Source of the DNA: Desulfocapsaceae bacterium
GTDB lineage: Bacteria > Desulfobacterota > Desulfobulbia > Desulfobulbales > Desulfocapsaceae
Assembly: GCA_028697885.1 (NCBI GenBank)
Contig: JAQVER010000011.1
Coordinates: forward strand, 1 to 55,483
Length of the DNA: 55,483 nucleotides
Direction: 5' to 3'
Position 1 is the first letter of the stretch, and each line of letters starts with the position of its first letter. A program made the position numbers and the translations under genes. Positions 1 through 9,481 of this stretch are shown one piece after another. The notes under the pieces are model-generated. The model did no database searches. It had not been told where the DNA came from and saw nothing but the letters and a program-made list of their open reading frames with translations.

Positions 1-1305
1 CTCAAAACGGCGCAGGATTGCGTAACCTGTCATGACGGCACTGAAGGAACCGGCAGGGAACTGGTAATGGATCTGGGTTCCCCGCTCTTTGAGGAACGCA
101 AGGCCCAGGCACTGCAGGAAGTACTGGCGGAAGAACTGCGGCTGGCCTATGTGACCCTGACCCGAGCCCGCTGCCGCTGCTACTCCTTCTGGGCCGAGGT
201 GAAGGGGAACAGGTTTGTTGCCGATTCCAGAGAATCGGCCCTGGCCTGGCTGTTATCCCTGAAACAGGGCGTGCAGTTTGCCACCCAGATAGAGACTCTG
301 CAAACACAGGCTGCAGACAAGTCCGTGGTCTATGAACTTCTTGCCGCCGACAACGATGAACCTGTAATGATAAGCAGTCGGCAGGAAAAGGCGGATGAAC
401 TCATGCCCCTGGTATTCACCGGTCGTCATCTGCACACCGACTGGCTGCTGCACAGTTATTCATCCCTGACTCATCAACCTGATACCCCTTCTGCCAGATC
501 AGAGAGGCCTGCCGGCTCGAATGTATTATCAGAGGCTGAAGGCACGATCCTCCTTCCCGATCTCCCCAAAGGGGCACCTATGGGCAATGTGGTGCATGGT
601 CTGCTGGAAAACGTCTCTTTTGCCACTCTGGCCGAGGGCGGCGGCCTGGAAGAGACCATCCAGCAACAATGCACTTGGTTCGGCGTTGAGGTGAGTCCCG
701 GCAAGATGGCCGCCCTGCTCCAAAAAGTGGTACAGACCCCCTTGTCTGCAGGCACAGCCGCCTCATTCTCTCTGGCCGATCTTGAGCAGACCGAGATCAT
801 CCGGGAGATGCCCTTTTATTTCCGGCTTCAGCCTGGCTCCACCGAACAGATCAATACACTCCTGGCCGGATCGCCCACGGTAAGTCCGGTCACACCCAAG
901 ACCATAAATGGCTACCTCACCGGTTTTATTGATCTTGTCTGCCGCTATCAGGGCAAATTCTACATCATGGACTACAAGAGCAACTGGCTGGGCAACCGCC
1001 TGCCGGATTACGGCCTGGAAGCCCTGGAACAGGCTATGCGCGACCATAACTACGGCCTGCAATACTGGCTTTATACCCTGATGTTCCACCGCTATCTGCA
1101 GAGCGCCATGAACGATTATGACTATGCAACTCATTTTGGCGGCATAATGTACCTGTTTGTCCGTGGTATGGAGCCCAGCAAGGCCGGAAGCGGAGTTTAT
1201 TTTGATCTGCCGGATCTCGCCATCCTGAACCAGCTCGACCGCTGCCTTGGTCGCTCTGCCGGTCACTACGGCGATCAACACTATGGAGGATCAGAAAATG
1301 GATAA
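1..1305 (+). CDS. recB: RecB, exonuclease V beta subunit, C-terminal part (5' truncated by window edge)
   Basis: The reading frame is open from base 1, so the true start lies outside the window. RecB is the 3'-5' helicase and nuclease subunit of RecBCD, which processes double-strand breaks. The first residues carry helicase motif VI (LRLAYVTLTRAR). The end carries the RecB nuclease domain: GNVVHGLLE, then GFIDLVCR and the catalytic stretch IMDYKSNWLG (Asp and Lys of the D-(D/E)xK site), then YGLQYWLYTLMFHRYL and HFGGIMYLFVRGM, all typical of RecB. The stop overlaps the recD start at 1298 by 8 bases, so the two are translationally coupled. RecC is not visible and presumably lies upstream. Confidence 0.95.
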   Translation, partial: LKTAQDCVTCHDGTEGTGRELVMDLGSPLFEERKAQALQEVLAEELRLAYVTLTRARCRCYSFWAEVKGNRFVADSRESALAWLLSLKQGVQFATQIETLQTQAADKSVVYELLAADNDEPVMISSRQEKADELMPLVFTGRHLHTDWLLHSYSSLTHQPDTPSARSERPAGSNVLSEAEGTILLPDLPKGAPMGNVVHGLLENVSFATLAEGGGLEETIQQQCTWFGVEVSPGKMAALLQKVVQTPLSAGTAASFSLADLEQTEIIREMPFYFRLQPGSTEQINTLLAGSPTVSPVTPKTINGYLTGFIDLVCRYQGKFYIMDYKSNWLGNRLPDYGLEALEQAMRDHNYGLQYWLYTLMFHRYLQSAMNDYDYATHFGGIMYLFVRGMEPSKAGSGVYFDLPDLAILNQLDRCLGRSAGHYGDQHYGGSENG

Positions 1306-3070
1306 GGTCACTCCTCTGCCGTCCATGGCACCTCCGACACCGGGCCATCCCAACCCATCGCAGATCTTTTCTCCCCTCGACACTCAGTTCGCCCGCTTCA
1401 TGACCAGCCGCTCCGGCCTGTCGGGAACAGCGGCTGACAGATTTGAACTGCTGATCAAACGACTTTCCGCCTCCCTCGCCGATGGGCATAGTTGCCTGCC
1501 GCTGACCAGTGCAGAAGAAGAGTTTTTGAGTACAACCGGCGACAGTGACGGACAGGGATGTCCTAGGTCCAAGAATGGTGTGAGCGTCCTTATCTCCGCA
1601 GACATCACCACCCCGCTGGTGCTCTGGCAGAGCAGGCTCTATCTTCAGCGCTACTTTCGCTATGAATTACGACTGGCCGAGCAGCTCAAGGGACTGGCCC
1701 GGGAACAATGCGTAGTCCTGCAGTATAAAGCTGAGCTTGATGCCTGTTTTGGCAAGGAGCAGGAGATAGACTGGCAGCGCCGGGCAGCGGAAATGGCCAT
1801 AACACACCACCTGGCCCTTATTTCCGGCGGCCCGGGTACCGGCAAGACCAGCACAGTCGTACGAATTCTTGGTCTGCTCTTCCTGATGCTGGGGCCTGAC
1901 TTACAAATCGCCTTGGCAGCCCCGACGGGCAAGGCAGCCATGCGGCTCCAGGAGTCCATAGCGGCAAGCCTTGCCGGTCTACCCTTCTCAGAAGACATCA
2001 AGGAGAAGATTCCCACCACGGCCTCCACGCTGCACCGCCTGCTGGGAGTACGCCACAATTCCCCCCATTTTCGCCACAATCATACCAATCCCCTGCCCTG
2101 GGATGTAGTGGTGGTCGATGAGGCCTCCATGGTGGATCTGGCCATGATGAGTAAACTGGTGGATGCCTTGAAACCAGGCGCCAGACTGATTCTGCTGGGA
2201 GACAAGGACCAGCTCGCCTCAGTTGAATCCGGAGCGGTACTGGCAGATTGCATCCAGGCCCTGCCTGAAAATACGATAACGCTGCAGAAAAGCTACCGTT
2301 TCAACCAGGAGATCAGCGCCTTTGCCCGCGCCGTAAACGAAAACGACAGCAGTACCGCCTGGGCCATACTCAACCGGGAGGATCATGAAACAACAGCGGT
2401 GAGCCTGCTCCATGAACCAATGGCTACCTTCATTTCCACCCGCTATTCCCGCTACCTGCAACAGGCACTGGCCGTGCATGATGATGACAGAAAGGAAGAC
2501 GAAATCCGCCAGCTCTTTCAATACTTCAAGCGGTTTCGGATCCTCTGCGCCACCAGACGCGGGACCGGCGGGGTTGAGGCCATCAACCGGCAGATGGAAC
2601 AAGGTCTGGCAGCCGGTGGCTATCCGAGTCAGCCCGGCAACTGGTATCCGGGACGGCCGGTTATAATCCTGAATAATGATTATAGCCTGAACCTGTTCAA
2701 CGGAGATATCGGCATCTGCCTGCCGGAGCGGACCGCCCTCTCCAACGACAATAATCCCGACCAGTTCAAGGTCTGGTTTGAACGCGAAGATGGCAGTCTG
2801 AAAGGATATCAACCCTATAGGCTGCCGGCGTGTGAAACCGTCTTCGCCATGACTATTCACAAAAGTCAGGGTTCCGAGTTTGCCGAGATTCTGGTGGTCC
2901 TGCCCGACACCGACACCCCCCTCCTGACCCGGGAGTTGATTTATACCGCCGTCACCCGCGCCCAAAAGAGGGTGCTGATTGCCAGCGACCAGACCATTTT
3001 TCATGCCGCGCTCAATCGCACCATCAGCCGTTCCAGCGGCCTGCATGCAATGCTGACATCTTCTGGATAA
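1298..3070 (+). CDS. recD: RecD, exonuclease V alpha subunit (5'-3' helicase)
   Basis: About 590 residues, the usual RecD length. RecD is the fast 5'-3' motor of RecBCD. Superfamily 1 helicase motifs are present in order: Walker A GGPGTGKTST, Walker B VVVDEASMVD, motif III LLGDKDQLASVESGAVL, then TIHKSQGSEF and the C-terminal ELIYTAVTRAQKRV. I chose ATG 1298 because GGAGGA (1285-1290) sits 7 bases before it and it overlaps the recB stop. In-frame ATGs at 1247 and 1283 lie inside recB without a comparable ribosome site. It has the N-terminal RecD alpha-helical domain, so it is the RecBCD-type protein and not the longer RecD2. Confidence 0.95.
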   Translation: MDKVTPLPSMAPPTPGHPNPSQIFSPLDTQFARFMTSRSGLSGTAADRFELLIKRLSASLADGHSCLPLTSAEEEFLSTTGDSDGQGCPRSKNGVSVLISADITTPLVLWQSRLYLQRYFRYELRLAEQLKGLAREQCVVLQYKAELDACFGKEQEIDWQRRAAEMAITHHLALISGGPGTGKTSTVVRILGLLFLMLGPDLQIALAAPTGKAAMRLQESIAASLAGLPFSEDIKEKIPTTASTLHRLLGVRHNSPHFRHNHTNPLPWDVVVVDEASMVDLAMMSKLVDALKPGARLILLGDKDQLASVESGAVLADCIQALPENTITLQKSYRFNQEISAFARAVNENDSSTAWAILNREDHETTAVSLLHEPMATFISTRYSRYLQQALAVHDDDRKEDEIRQLFQYFKRFRILCATRRGTGGVEAINRQMEQGLAAGGYPSQPGNWYPGRPVIILNNDYSLNLFNGDIGICLPERTALSNDNNPDQFKVWFEREDGSLKGYQPYRLPACETVFAMTIHKSQGSEFAEILVVLPDTDTPLLTRELIYTAVTRAQKRVLIASDQTIFHAALNRTISRSSGLHAMLTSSG

Positions 3071-3227
3071 TACTCTCGATTTTTGCCGGAACAGCTTTGA
3101 GGTCTATGGAAGAGTCTGTGCTATAAAACAACGCACAAGTGGTCAAAAATCGAAAAAGATGCTAACATATCAGGTTTTATAAGATCACATGGAAAACTCA
3201 AGTCATCAACGAAACACAGAGGAAATT

Positions 3228-4403
3228 ATGCTCAAGGATTCACCTTTAAAAACATCGCTCTTATTTGTCTGCATCGTTGCTCTTGTTCTTGGTTTATCCA
3301 TCATCTCCACTCAAATATGGGGTGGAAAACCCGAACAGTTACCAACAGCGAACAAGCTGGTCATGGAGCAGGGGATGACGCTTATCCAGTTCGGCCAGGC
3401 AAACGATTTGTCAAATGCAATGCTGAAAGAGATCTTTGCCCTGCAAGCAAAAAGCGACCTGGAAAAAAGCTTGCAGGAATACGGGACCTCAGATCAAATT
3501 GCCGCCAAGGTTACTCAGAAACTGGCCTTAGCCTCAGAACATGCCTCCAAGAACTGGCTGAAAATTCCCGTGAAATTTGCTCTCTGGTTCAGCTTTTTAA
3601 GCGCTGTTTTTATCCTCATGCGAAAACGGAAGCCTGTATCAGGGATCAGGAAGTGGCTGCTTTTTCTCTCGGTTTTCATATTTGGCATTGCCTTGGGGGC
3701 AGACCCGAGCCCGATGGGCACAGTCAAGGATGCCATTCATCTCTATGCTACCGCCCATGTGATCTTCCCTCCTCGAATGATCGCCCTGGGAATCTTTCTG
3801 GCCATCGTCTTTCTGGCCAATAAATATATCTGCGCCTGGGGCTGCCAGATCGGCACTCTGCAAGATTTGATTTTCCAGATCAATCAGACGGACACACGGA
3901 AGGCCATTATCGGCAGACAGATAAAATTACCCTTTGTCCTCACCAACAGTGTCCGCATTCTCTTTTTAGCTATCTTTACCCTGATCACGTTTGCAGTGGG
4001 AATTGATATCATTGACTCAATAGACCCTTTCAAAATCTATAAACCGACATATCTCGAGCTTTCGGGAACCATATTTCTGGCCGTACTTCTCTTGACAAGC
4101 CTGTTCATCTACAGGCCCTGGTGCCATCTTTTCTGCCCCTTTGGACTGGTGAGTTGGCTGGTTGAAAAAAAGAGCCTTGTTCACATACATGTCAATTATG
4201 ATACGTGCATTGCCTGTCAAAAATGCGCAACAGCCTGTCCATCAACGGTAATGAGCGCTATTTTGAAACAGGATAAAAAAACAATACCGGATTGTTTTGC
4301 CTGTTACGCATGCAGAGAGGTCTGTCCAACAGATTCAATACATTTTTCCATGAAAAAAAGGACGCTCCCACCTGCCAATTTTTTTGAAACAAAAGAGGGA
4401 TGA
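3228..4403 (+). CDS. NapH-like membrane polyferredoxin (4Fe-4S)
   Basis: A membrane protein of about 391 residues. After an N-terminal helix and an extracytoplasmic stretch there are several further membrane segments, then the NapH/NosR/CcoG-type cysteine pairs (ICAWGCQIG and WCHLFCPFG). A C-terminal domain carries two 4Fe-4S motifs (CIACQKCATACP and CFACYACREVCP). Proteins of this family move electrons between the quinone pool and periplasmic reductases. The partner is not evident here, since neighbours are unrelated in function. ATG 3228 is preferred because AGAGGA lies just upstream; ATG 3189 in the same frame has no ribosome site. The gene stands alone between recD and a signalling pair. 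Confidence 0.8.
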   Translation: MLKDSPLKTSLLFVCIVALVLGLSIISTQIWGGKPEQLPTANKLVMEQGMTLIQFGQANDLSNAMLKEIFALQAKSDLEKSLQEYGTSDQIAAKVTQKLALASEHASKNWLKIPVKFALWFSFLSAVFILMRKRKPVSGIRKWLLFLSVFIFGIALGADPSPMGTVKDAIHLYATAHVIFPPRMIALGIFLAIVFLANKYICAWGCQIGTLQDLIFQINQTDTRKAIIGRQIKLPFVLTNSVRILFLAIFTLITFAVGIDIIDSIDPFKIYKPTYLELSGTIFLAVLLLTSLFIYRPWCHLFCPFGLVSWLVEKKSLVHIHVNYDTCIACQKCATACPSTVMSAILKQDKKTIPDCFACYACREVCPTDSIHFSMKKRTLPPANFFETKEG

Positions 4404-4614
4404 GTATCCTGAATTTTCAGCGAATTTTCTCAGAAATGTCGATCATGCTCCGCCCCTTGCAGGCTCAGGATATTTTTTCTTGGTAAGCCATTTTTTTTTA
4501 TGGTAGAAAAGAAGTTGAAATTCTTTGCCATTTTTGAAAAATATGCTTTCTCTACCCGGATCGCCGCAGTAGGCACTTGGTAGCTGAACATCCCCAATCC
4601 ATTAGGCGGGTATC

Positions 4615-5715
4615 TTGGAGAACGAACCCTTATCCACAATCCTGATCGTCGACGACGCGCCTGAGAATCTGGCCGTCTTAAACGAACTCCTGCAGCCAAT
4701 CTACCGGGTACGAATTGCCACTTCAGGCGAAAACGCCTTGCGACTCGCCGCCACGACTCCCACGCCGGACCTCATTATGCTCGACGTCATGATGCCGGGT
4801 ATGGATGGCTATGAGGTCTTCACCCACCTGCGCGCCGACCTGCGCACACGCGACATTCCCGTTATCTTCGTCACCGCCATGAACAGCACCGAGGCAGAGA
4901 TGCGCGGGCTGGAGGCAGGTGCGGTGGACTACATCACCAAACCGATTGTTCCCCTTATTGTCCTGGCCCGTGTTCGCACCCAACTGGAACTGAAAAAGGC
5001 ACGCGACTGGCTGCGCAACCAGAATGACTTTCTGGAAGCGGAGGTGGCCAGGCGTATGGGAGAGAACCTGCTCATCCAGGACGTAAGCATCCTGGCCCTC
5101 GCCCATCTGGCCGAGACCCGCGACCCTGAGACAGGCAACCATCTGCGCCGTACCCAAGGCTACGTCCACGCCCTTGCCGATCACCTGCAAAACAACCCCC
5201 GATTTTCCGCACTCCTGACCACGGCCAATATTGAACTTCTGGCCAAGTCCGCACCCCTGCATGATATCGGCAAGGTGGGTATCCCCGATCACATCCTGCT
5301 CAAACCCGGTAAACTTACCCCGGAAGAGTGGGAGATCATGAAGACCCATGCCCAACTTGGCAGCACGGCTATCGAACTCGCGGAACGCGAGATTACCCAG
5401 CCTGTGGAGTTTCTCGTACTGGCCAAAGAAATAGCCCACTGGCACCACGAGCGCTGGGATGGAAGCGGGTATCCGGATGGGCTGGCTGGAGATGACATCC
5501 CGGTCTCGGCACGGCTGATGGCGCTGGCCGATGTCTTCGATGCCCTGATCAATCGCCGTGTTTACAAAGATCCTTTATCCTTTTCGGAGGCCAAAGATAT
5601 TATTGCGGCTGAAACCGGCCGTCAGTTCGACCCGGATGTGGTGGAGGCATTTCTTGCCATTTTTGACGTCTTTGAGATCATTGCCACCCGCTACAGTGAT
5701 ACGGAAGGCCAATAG
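4615..5715 (+). CDS. Response regulator with HD-GYP domain (predicted c-di-GMP phosphodiesterase)
   Basis: A 366-residue RpfG-like protein. The receiver domain (about 7-125) has the acidic pair in IVDD and the phospho-acceptor D57 in IMLDVMMPGMDG. A short coiled linker leads to an HD-GYP domain with LHDIGKVGIPD, HHERWDGSGYPDGL and ALADVFDAL, so the metal site and the GYP loop are intact. It should hydrolyse cyclic di-GMP when phosphorylated. The start codon is TTG at 4615, because the receiver core begins only 7 residues later and no ATG is available; the ribosome site (GGCGGG, 4605-4610) is weak. The hybrid kinase 91 bases downstream is the obvious partner. Confidence 0.85.
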   Translation: MENEPLSTILIVDDAPENLAVLNELLQPIYRVRIATSGENALRLAATTPTPDLIMLDVMMPGMDGYEVFTHLRADLRTRDIPVIFVTAMNSTEAEMRGLEAGAVDYITKPIVPLIVLARVRTQLELKKARDWLRNQNDFLEAEVARRMGENLLIQDVSILALAHLAETRDPETGNHLRRTQGYVHALADHLQNNPRFSALLTTANIELLAKSAPLHDIGKVGIPDHILLKPGKLTPEEWEIMKTHAQLGSTAIELAEREITQPVEFLVLAKEIAHWHHERWDGSGYPDGLAGDDIPVSARLMALADVFDALINRRVYKDPLSFSEAKDIIAAETGRQFDPDVVEAFLAIFDVFEIIATRYSDTEGQ

Positions 5716-5806
5716 CCATTGGATTTGCCCCTTCCAGGTTCTCTCCGCTCGCCTGTTGCCTGGAGTACCCGCAACATAACTACTTTCATTCCACACATGT
5801 AGAACC

Positions 5807-8800
5807 ATGATGCAAGATCCAGAATCTCCTGCACATTCCCTTCGATCGGGACAAAGCATGACCCTCGACATCTACCGTATTGTCTTGATCTATGCGGTCT
5901 TTGCCTCCCTGTGGATCCTGCTCTCCGACAAAATCGTGCTCTGGTTGTTCACCGATCCTGCCCAGATCATCCTGGCCAGTACCCTCAAGGGATGGTTATT
6001 TGTGGCCATCACCTCACTGCTGCTCTATAAATTATTACAGCGTTTGCCCGGGTCATCCAACGTGAACATTGCAGATTTTGGAGGATCGACAGCTTTGGTT
6101 TCCTGGCCACGCTGGCAGCTCTATGTCTTTGCCGTGACAGTGACCTTGGCTGTACTGCTGATTCGCATGGGTATCATGTCTTCATTTGAGGGACGGCCAC
6201 TGCTGTTCATTTTTATGTTTCCCATCATCCTGAGTGCCGTCTTAGGAGGCCTTGGTCCCGGTTTGACCGCAACTGGAATCGCTGCCGCCAGCACCGCATA
6301 TTTTGTTCCGCCATCTCATACATTCTGGATCGACCAGCAGCAGGGTCTTTTCATGTTGGCTCTTCTTATTATCAATGGCATTCTCATCAGTGTCCTGAGC
6401 GAAGTACTGATCAAGACACGAGAGCAGGCAGAAGCGAGTCGACAATACCAAGCCGTAGTCCTGGCCAGTATCGGAGACGCCGTCATCAGCACGGACAGCC
6501 GTGGTCACATCTCTTTTCTTAACCCGGAAGCAGAACATCTGACCGGCTGGACATATCAACAGGCCGTTGGTCAACCGCTGATGACGGTCTTCAAAATTAT
6601 CAATGAACAGACGCGTGAGCTAATCGATAATCCGGCCAAAAAAATCCTGGCCTCCAGTCAACCGGCAAATATTACCATTCAAGCTCTCCTGCTGGCCCGT
6701 GATGGCCGGGAGATCGCGATCCACAACAACATCGCACCAATCAGAAAGACCAATGGTATATTATTGGGCACAGTCTTAGCATTCCGCGATGACAGCAAGA
6801 GACGGAAGACTGAGGCAGCACTCCAACAGGAGTGTAAGCGCAACCAGCGATACCTGGATACGGTACAGACAATCATGATTAACCTGGATAATCATGGCCA
6901 GATCACCATGATTAACCGTAGAGGATGTGAGTTGCTGGGCTACAAGGAGAACGAACTTCTGGGATGCTTATGGTTTGAAAAATGCCTGCCGCAGCCTGAA
7001 GGAATGGAGACGGTGTATTCTCTCTTCCAAGAGATCATGAAAGGCCATGTACCAACTGCTGAATATTTCGAGAACCCGGTATTGTGCCGGGACGGCAGTC
7101 AGCGGCTTATTGCCTGGCACAATACCTATTCCAAGGACAATGCCGGCAGGATTGTCGGCACCCTCTGTTCTGGCGAAGACATCACCGAACACAAAAAAGA
7201 ACAAGAGAGAATCAACAAACTTTCTCTGGCAGTGGAACAGAGCCCGGAAAGCATTGTCATCACCAATCTCGCTGCCAACATCGAATACGTGAACGAAACC
7301 TTCATCCACAACACCGGTTACACCTACGAAGAGGTGATCGGCAGGAACCCGCGTATTCTCCAATCCGGCAAGACTGCGCCTGCAACGTATAAAGCTCTGT
7401 GGGATACTCTGAAACAAGGACAGACATGGAAAGGTGAGTTCTACAACAAACGTAAAGATGGCAGCGAATACATCGAATTTGTCACTATCACGCCCATCCG
7501 GCAGGCAAATGGGCGTATCACCCATTACATGGCAATAAAAGAGGACATCACCGAGAGAAAACAGATGGGTGAGGAACTGGACCGCCACCGTCATCATCTG
7601 GAAGATCTGGTGGAAAAGCGAACGACAGAACTGGCAGAGGCACGTGAACGCGCTGAGGCCGCCAGTCAGGCCAAGAGTGCCTTCCTGACCAATATGAGCC
7701 ATGAGATCCGAACTCCCATGAACGCCATTGTCGGATTGACCCATCTGCTGCAACGCGACAGCCACGACTCAGAACAGCAGAAGAAATTGTCCAAGATCAC
7801 CGTTGCCGCTCACCAACTGCTGACCATCATCAATGACATCCTCGACCTCTCCAAGATTGAGACCGGTCGGCTGCAACTGAATTCAACAGACTTCTCCCTG
7901 GATGCTGTCATAAAGCATGTCCGCTCCCTGATCGCGGAACAGACCAGGAGCAAAGGACTCCGCATTGAAGTGAACACAGACAATGTTCCCCGCTGGCTGC
8001 GAGGTGACGCAACCCGGCTCAGTCAGGCCCTGCTCAACTACGCCACAAATGCCATCAAGTTCACCGAACACGGCTTTATCGCCCTGCACGTCCGGCTGGT
8101 GGAAGAAACTAACAATGAGCTGCTTGTACGTTTTGAGGTACAGGATAGCGGAATCGGTATAGCGGCCGAGCAGTTGCCCCGTCTGTTCCAGGCCTTTGAA
8201 CAGGCTGATATCTCAACCACTCGTAAGCACGGCGGCACTGGTCTTGGATTGGCTATTACCTCCCGTCTGGCCCATATGATGGGTGGCGAGGCAGGTGTTG
8301 AAAGTAAACCGGATCACGGCAGTACCTTCTGGTTCACTGCCAGACTCGGACGAGGCCAACAGGTCATGGATCCGACTGCAGCTGTAACCGAGATGAATAC
8401 CGAGGCTGCAATACGGCAACGCCATGGTGGTGCCCACGTGCTGCTGGTCGAAGATAATTCCATCAATCAGGAAGTGATCCTGGAAATGCTGCAAGGGCTT
8501 GGACTGGAAGTAGACACCGCACAAAACGGCCGCGAGGCCGTGGAGAAAAGCCGCAGCACAGTTTACGATCTGATCCTGATGGATATACGGATGCCGGTGA
8601 TGAATGGCCTGGAGGCCACGCAGGCAATTCGCCTGTTGCCAAACTGCACGAAGCTGCCTATCCTGGCCATGACAGCCAACACCTCCGATAAAGACCGTCA
8701 CGCCTGTCTGGCGGCTGGGCTGAATGATTTCATCTCCAAACCAGTGGAGCCGGAGATATTGTTTGCCTCCCTGTCAAAATGGCTCCCGGGACAGACATGC

Positions 8801-9472
8801 CCGCTCCCTGCCCATTATGCTGACAAAACCACGATTCCGCAAGAGAGCCGCTTACATGAACTGTTAGGCCAGATTCCTAACCTTGACCCAACGCTCTGCC
8901 TGTCAAATTTACATGGCAACATCGCCACCTATGTCAAGATATTACGCCAGTTTGCCCTGTCTCATTCCAATGATGCCGCACGGATTACTGAACTGCTGAG
9001 CACCGGTAATTTTCCTGGAAGCCGGGACATCGCCCATGGCTTGAAAGGGGTTGCCGCAACCCTGGGGGCAAACCGTGTTCGAGATCTTGCAGCCCAACTG
9101 GAAACAGCCTTCAGAGAAGAACAGCCAGCCAGCGAAACTGAGCCCTTGCTCCAAGCCCTTGCCCGTGAGCAAACGCTGTTAAATACGGCAATTCTTGCCT
9201 TGCCTGAAGACGCCGAGGGACAGCCCAGTGTCGCGGGTGTCAAGGACGGCGCAGAAATAACCCAAGCAGATCCGGTCCGGCTGCAACAGGTCCTCACCGA
9301 GCTGGAAGAGCTGCTGACAGAAAACAATGGCCGTGCCAGCCTGCTGATACGTGATGCAGCCCCGTTCTTACGTCCCGCCATGGGGGGACACTTCAACGAA
9401 TTATCGCAACAGATTGAGGCTTTCAATTTTGAAGCGGCACTCAAGACCTTACATGCTGCCGTAAACAACTAA
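5807..9472 (+). CDS. Large hybrid sensor histidine kinase (membrane-PAS-kinase-REC-HPt)
   Basis: A 1221-residue phosphorelay kinase. The N terminus has several hydrophobic segments (about 20-215), part of which resembles the KdpD/DUF4118 membrane domain. Three to four PAS domains follow (about 220-600). The dimerisation domain has H632 in FLTNMSHEIRTPMNAI. The ATPase domain has ALLNYATNAIKFT, DSGIGI and GGTGLGL. A receiver with D926 in LILMDIRMPV follows, and the C terminus is an HPt with H1077 in IAHGLKGVAATLG. All relay residues are present. ATG 5807 has little ribosome-site support and ATG 5858 is a possible later start. The HD-GYP regulator upstream is its likely output. Confidence 0.88.
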   Translation: MMQDPESPAHSLRSGQSMTLDIYRIVLIYAVFASLWILLSDKIVLWLFTDPAQIILASTLKGWLFVAITSLLLYKLLQRLPGSSNVNIADFGGSTALVSWPRWQLYVFAVTVTLAVLLIRMGIMSSFEGRPLLFIFMFPIILSAVLGGLGPGLTATGIAAASTAYFVPPSHTFWIDQQQGLFMLALLIINGILISVLSEVLIKTREQAEASRQYQAVVLASIGDAVISTDSRGHISFLNPEAEHLTGWTYQQAVGQPLMTVFKIINEQTRELIDNPAKKILASSQPANITIQALLLARDGREIAIHNNIAPIRKTNGILLGTVLAFRDDSKRRKTEAALQQECKRNQRYLDTVQTIMINLDNHGQITMINRRGCELLGYKENELLGCLWFEKCLPQPEGMETVYSLFQEIMKGHVPTAEYFENPVLCRDGSQRLIAWHNTYSKDNAGRIVGTLCSGEDITEHKKEQERINKLSLAVEQSPESIVITNLAANIEYVNETFIHNTGYTYEEVIGRNPRILQSGKTAPATYKALWDTLKQGQTWKGEFYNKRKDGSEYIEFVTITPIRQANGRITHYMAIKEDITERKQMGEELDRHRHHLEDLVEKRTTELAEARERAEAASQAKSAFLTNMSHEIRTPMNAIVGLTHLLQRDSHDSEQQKKLSKITVAAHQLLTIINDILDLSKIETGRLQLNSTDFSLDAVIKHVRSLIAEQTRSKGLRIEVNTDNVPRWLRGDATRLSQALLNYATNAIKFTEHGFIALHVRLVEETNNELLVRFEVQDSGIGIAAEQLPRLFQAFEQADISTTRKHGGTGLGLAITSRLAHMMGGEAGVESKPDHGSTFWFTARLGRGQQVMDPTAAVTEMNTEAAIRQRHGGAHVLLVEDNSINQEVILEMLQGLGLEVDTAQNGREAVEKSRSTVYDLILMDIRMPVMNGLEATQAIRLLPNCTKLPILAMTANTSDKDRHACLAAGLNDFISKPVEPEILFASLSKWLPGQTCPLPAHYADKTTIPQESRLHELLGQIPNLDPTLCLSNLHGNIATYVKILRQFALSHSNDAARITELLSTGNFPGSRDIAHGLKGVAATLGANRVRDLAAQLETAFREEQPASETEPLLQALAREQTLLNTAILALPEDAEGQPSVAGVKDGAEITQADPVRLQQVLTELEELLTENNGRASLLIRDAAPFLRPAMGGHFNELSQQIEAFNFEAALKTLHAAVNN

Positions 9473-9481
9473 GAGGAAATC

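Noticed and set aside
3076..3153. 10-base inverted repeat TCGATTTTTG / CAAAAATCGA after recD
   Set aside because: The arms are AT-rich and separated by 58 bases, so it could arise by chance and no function can be supported.
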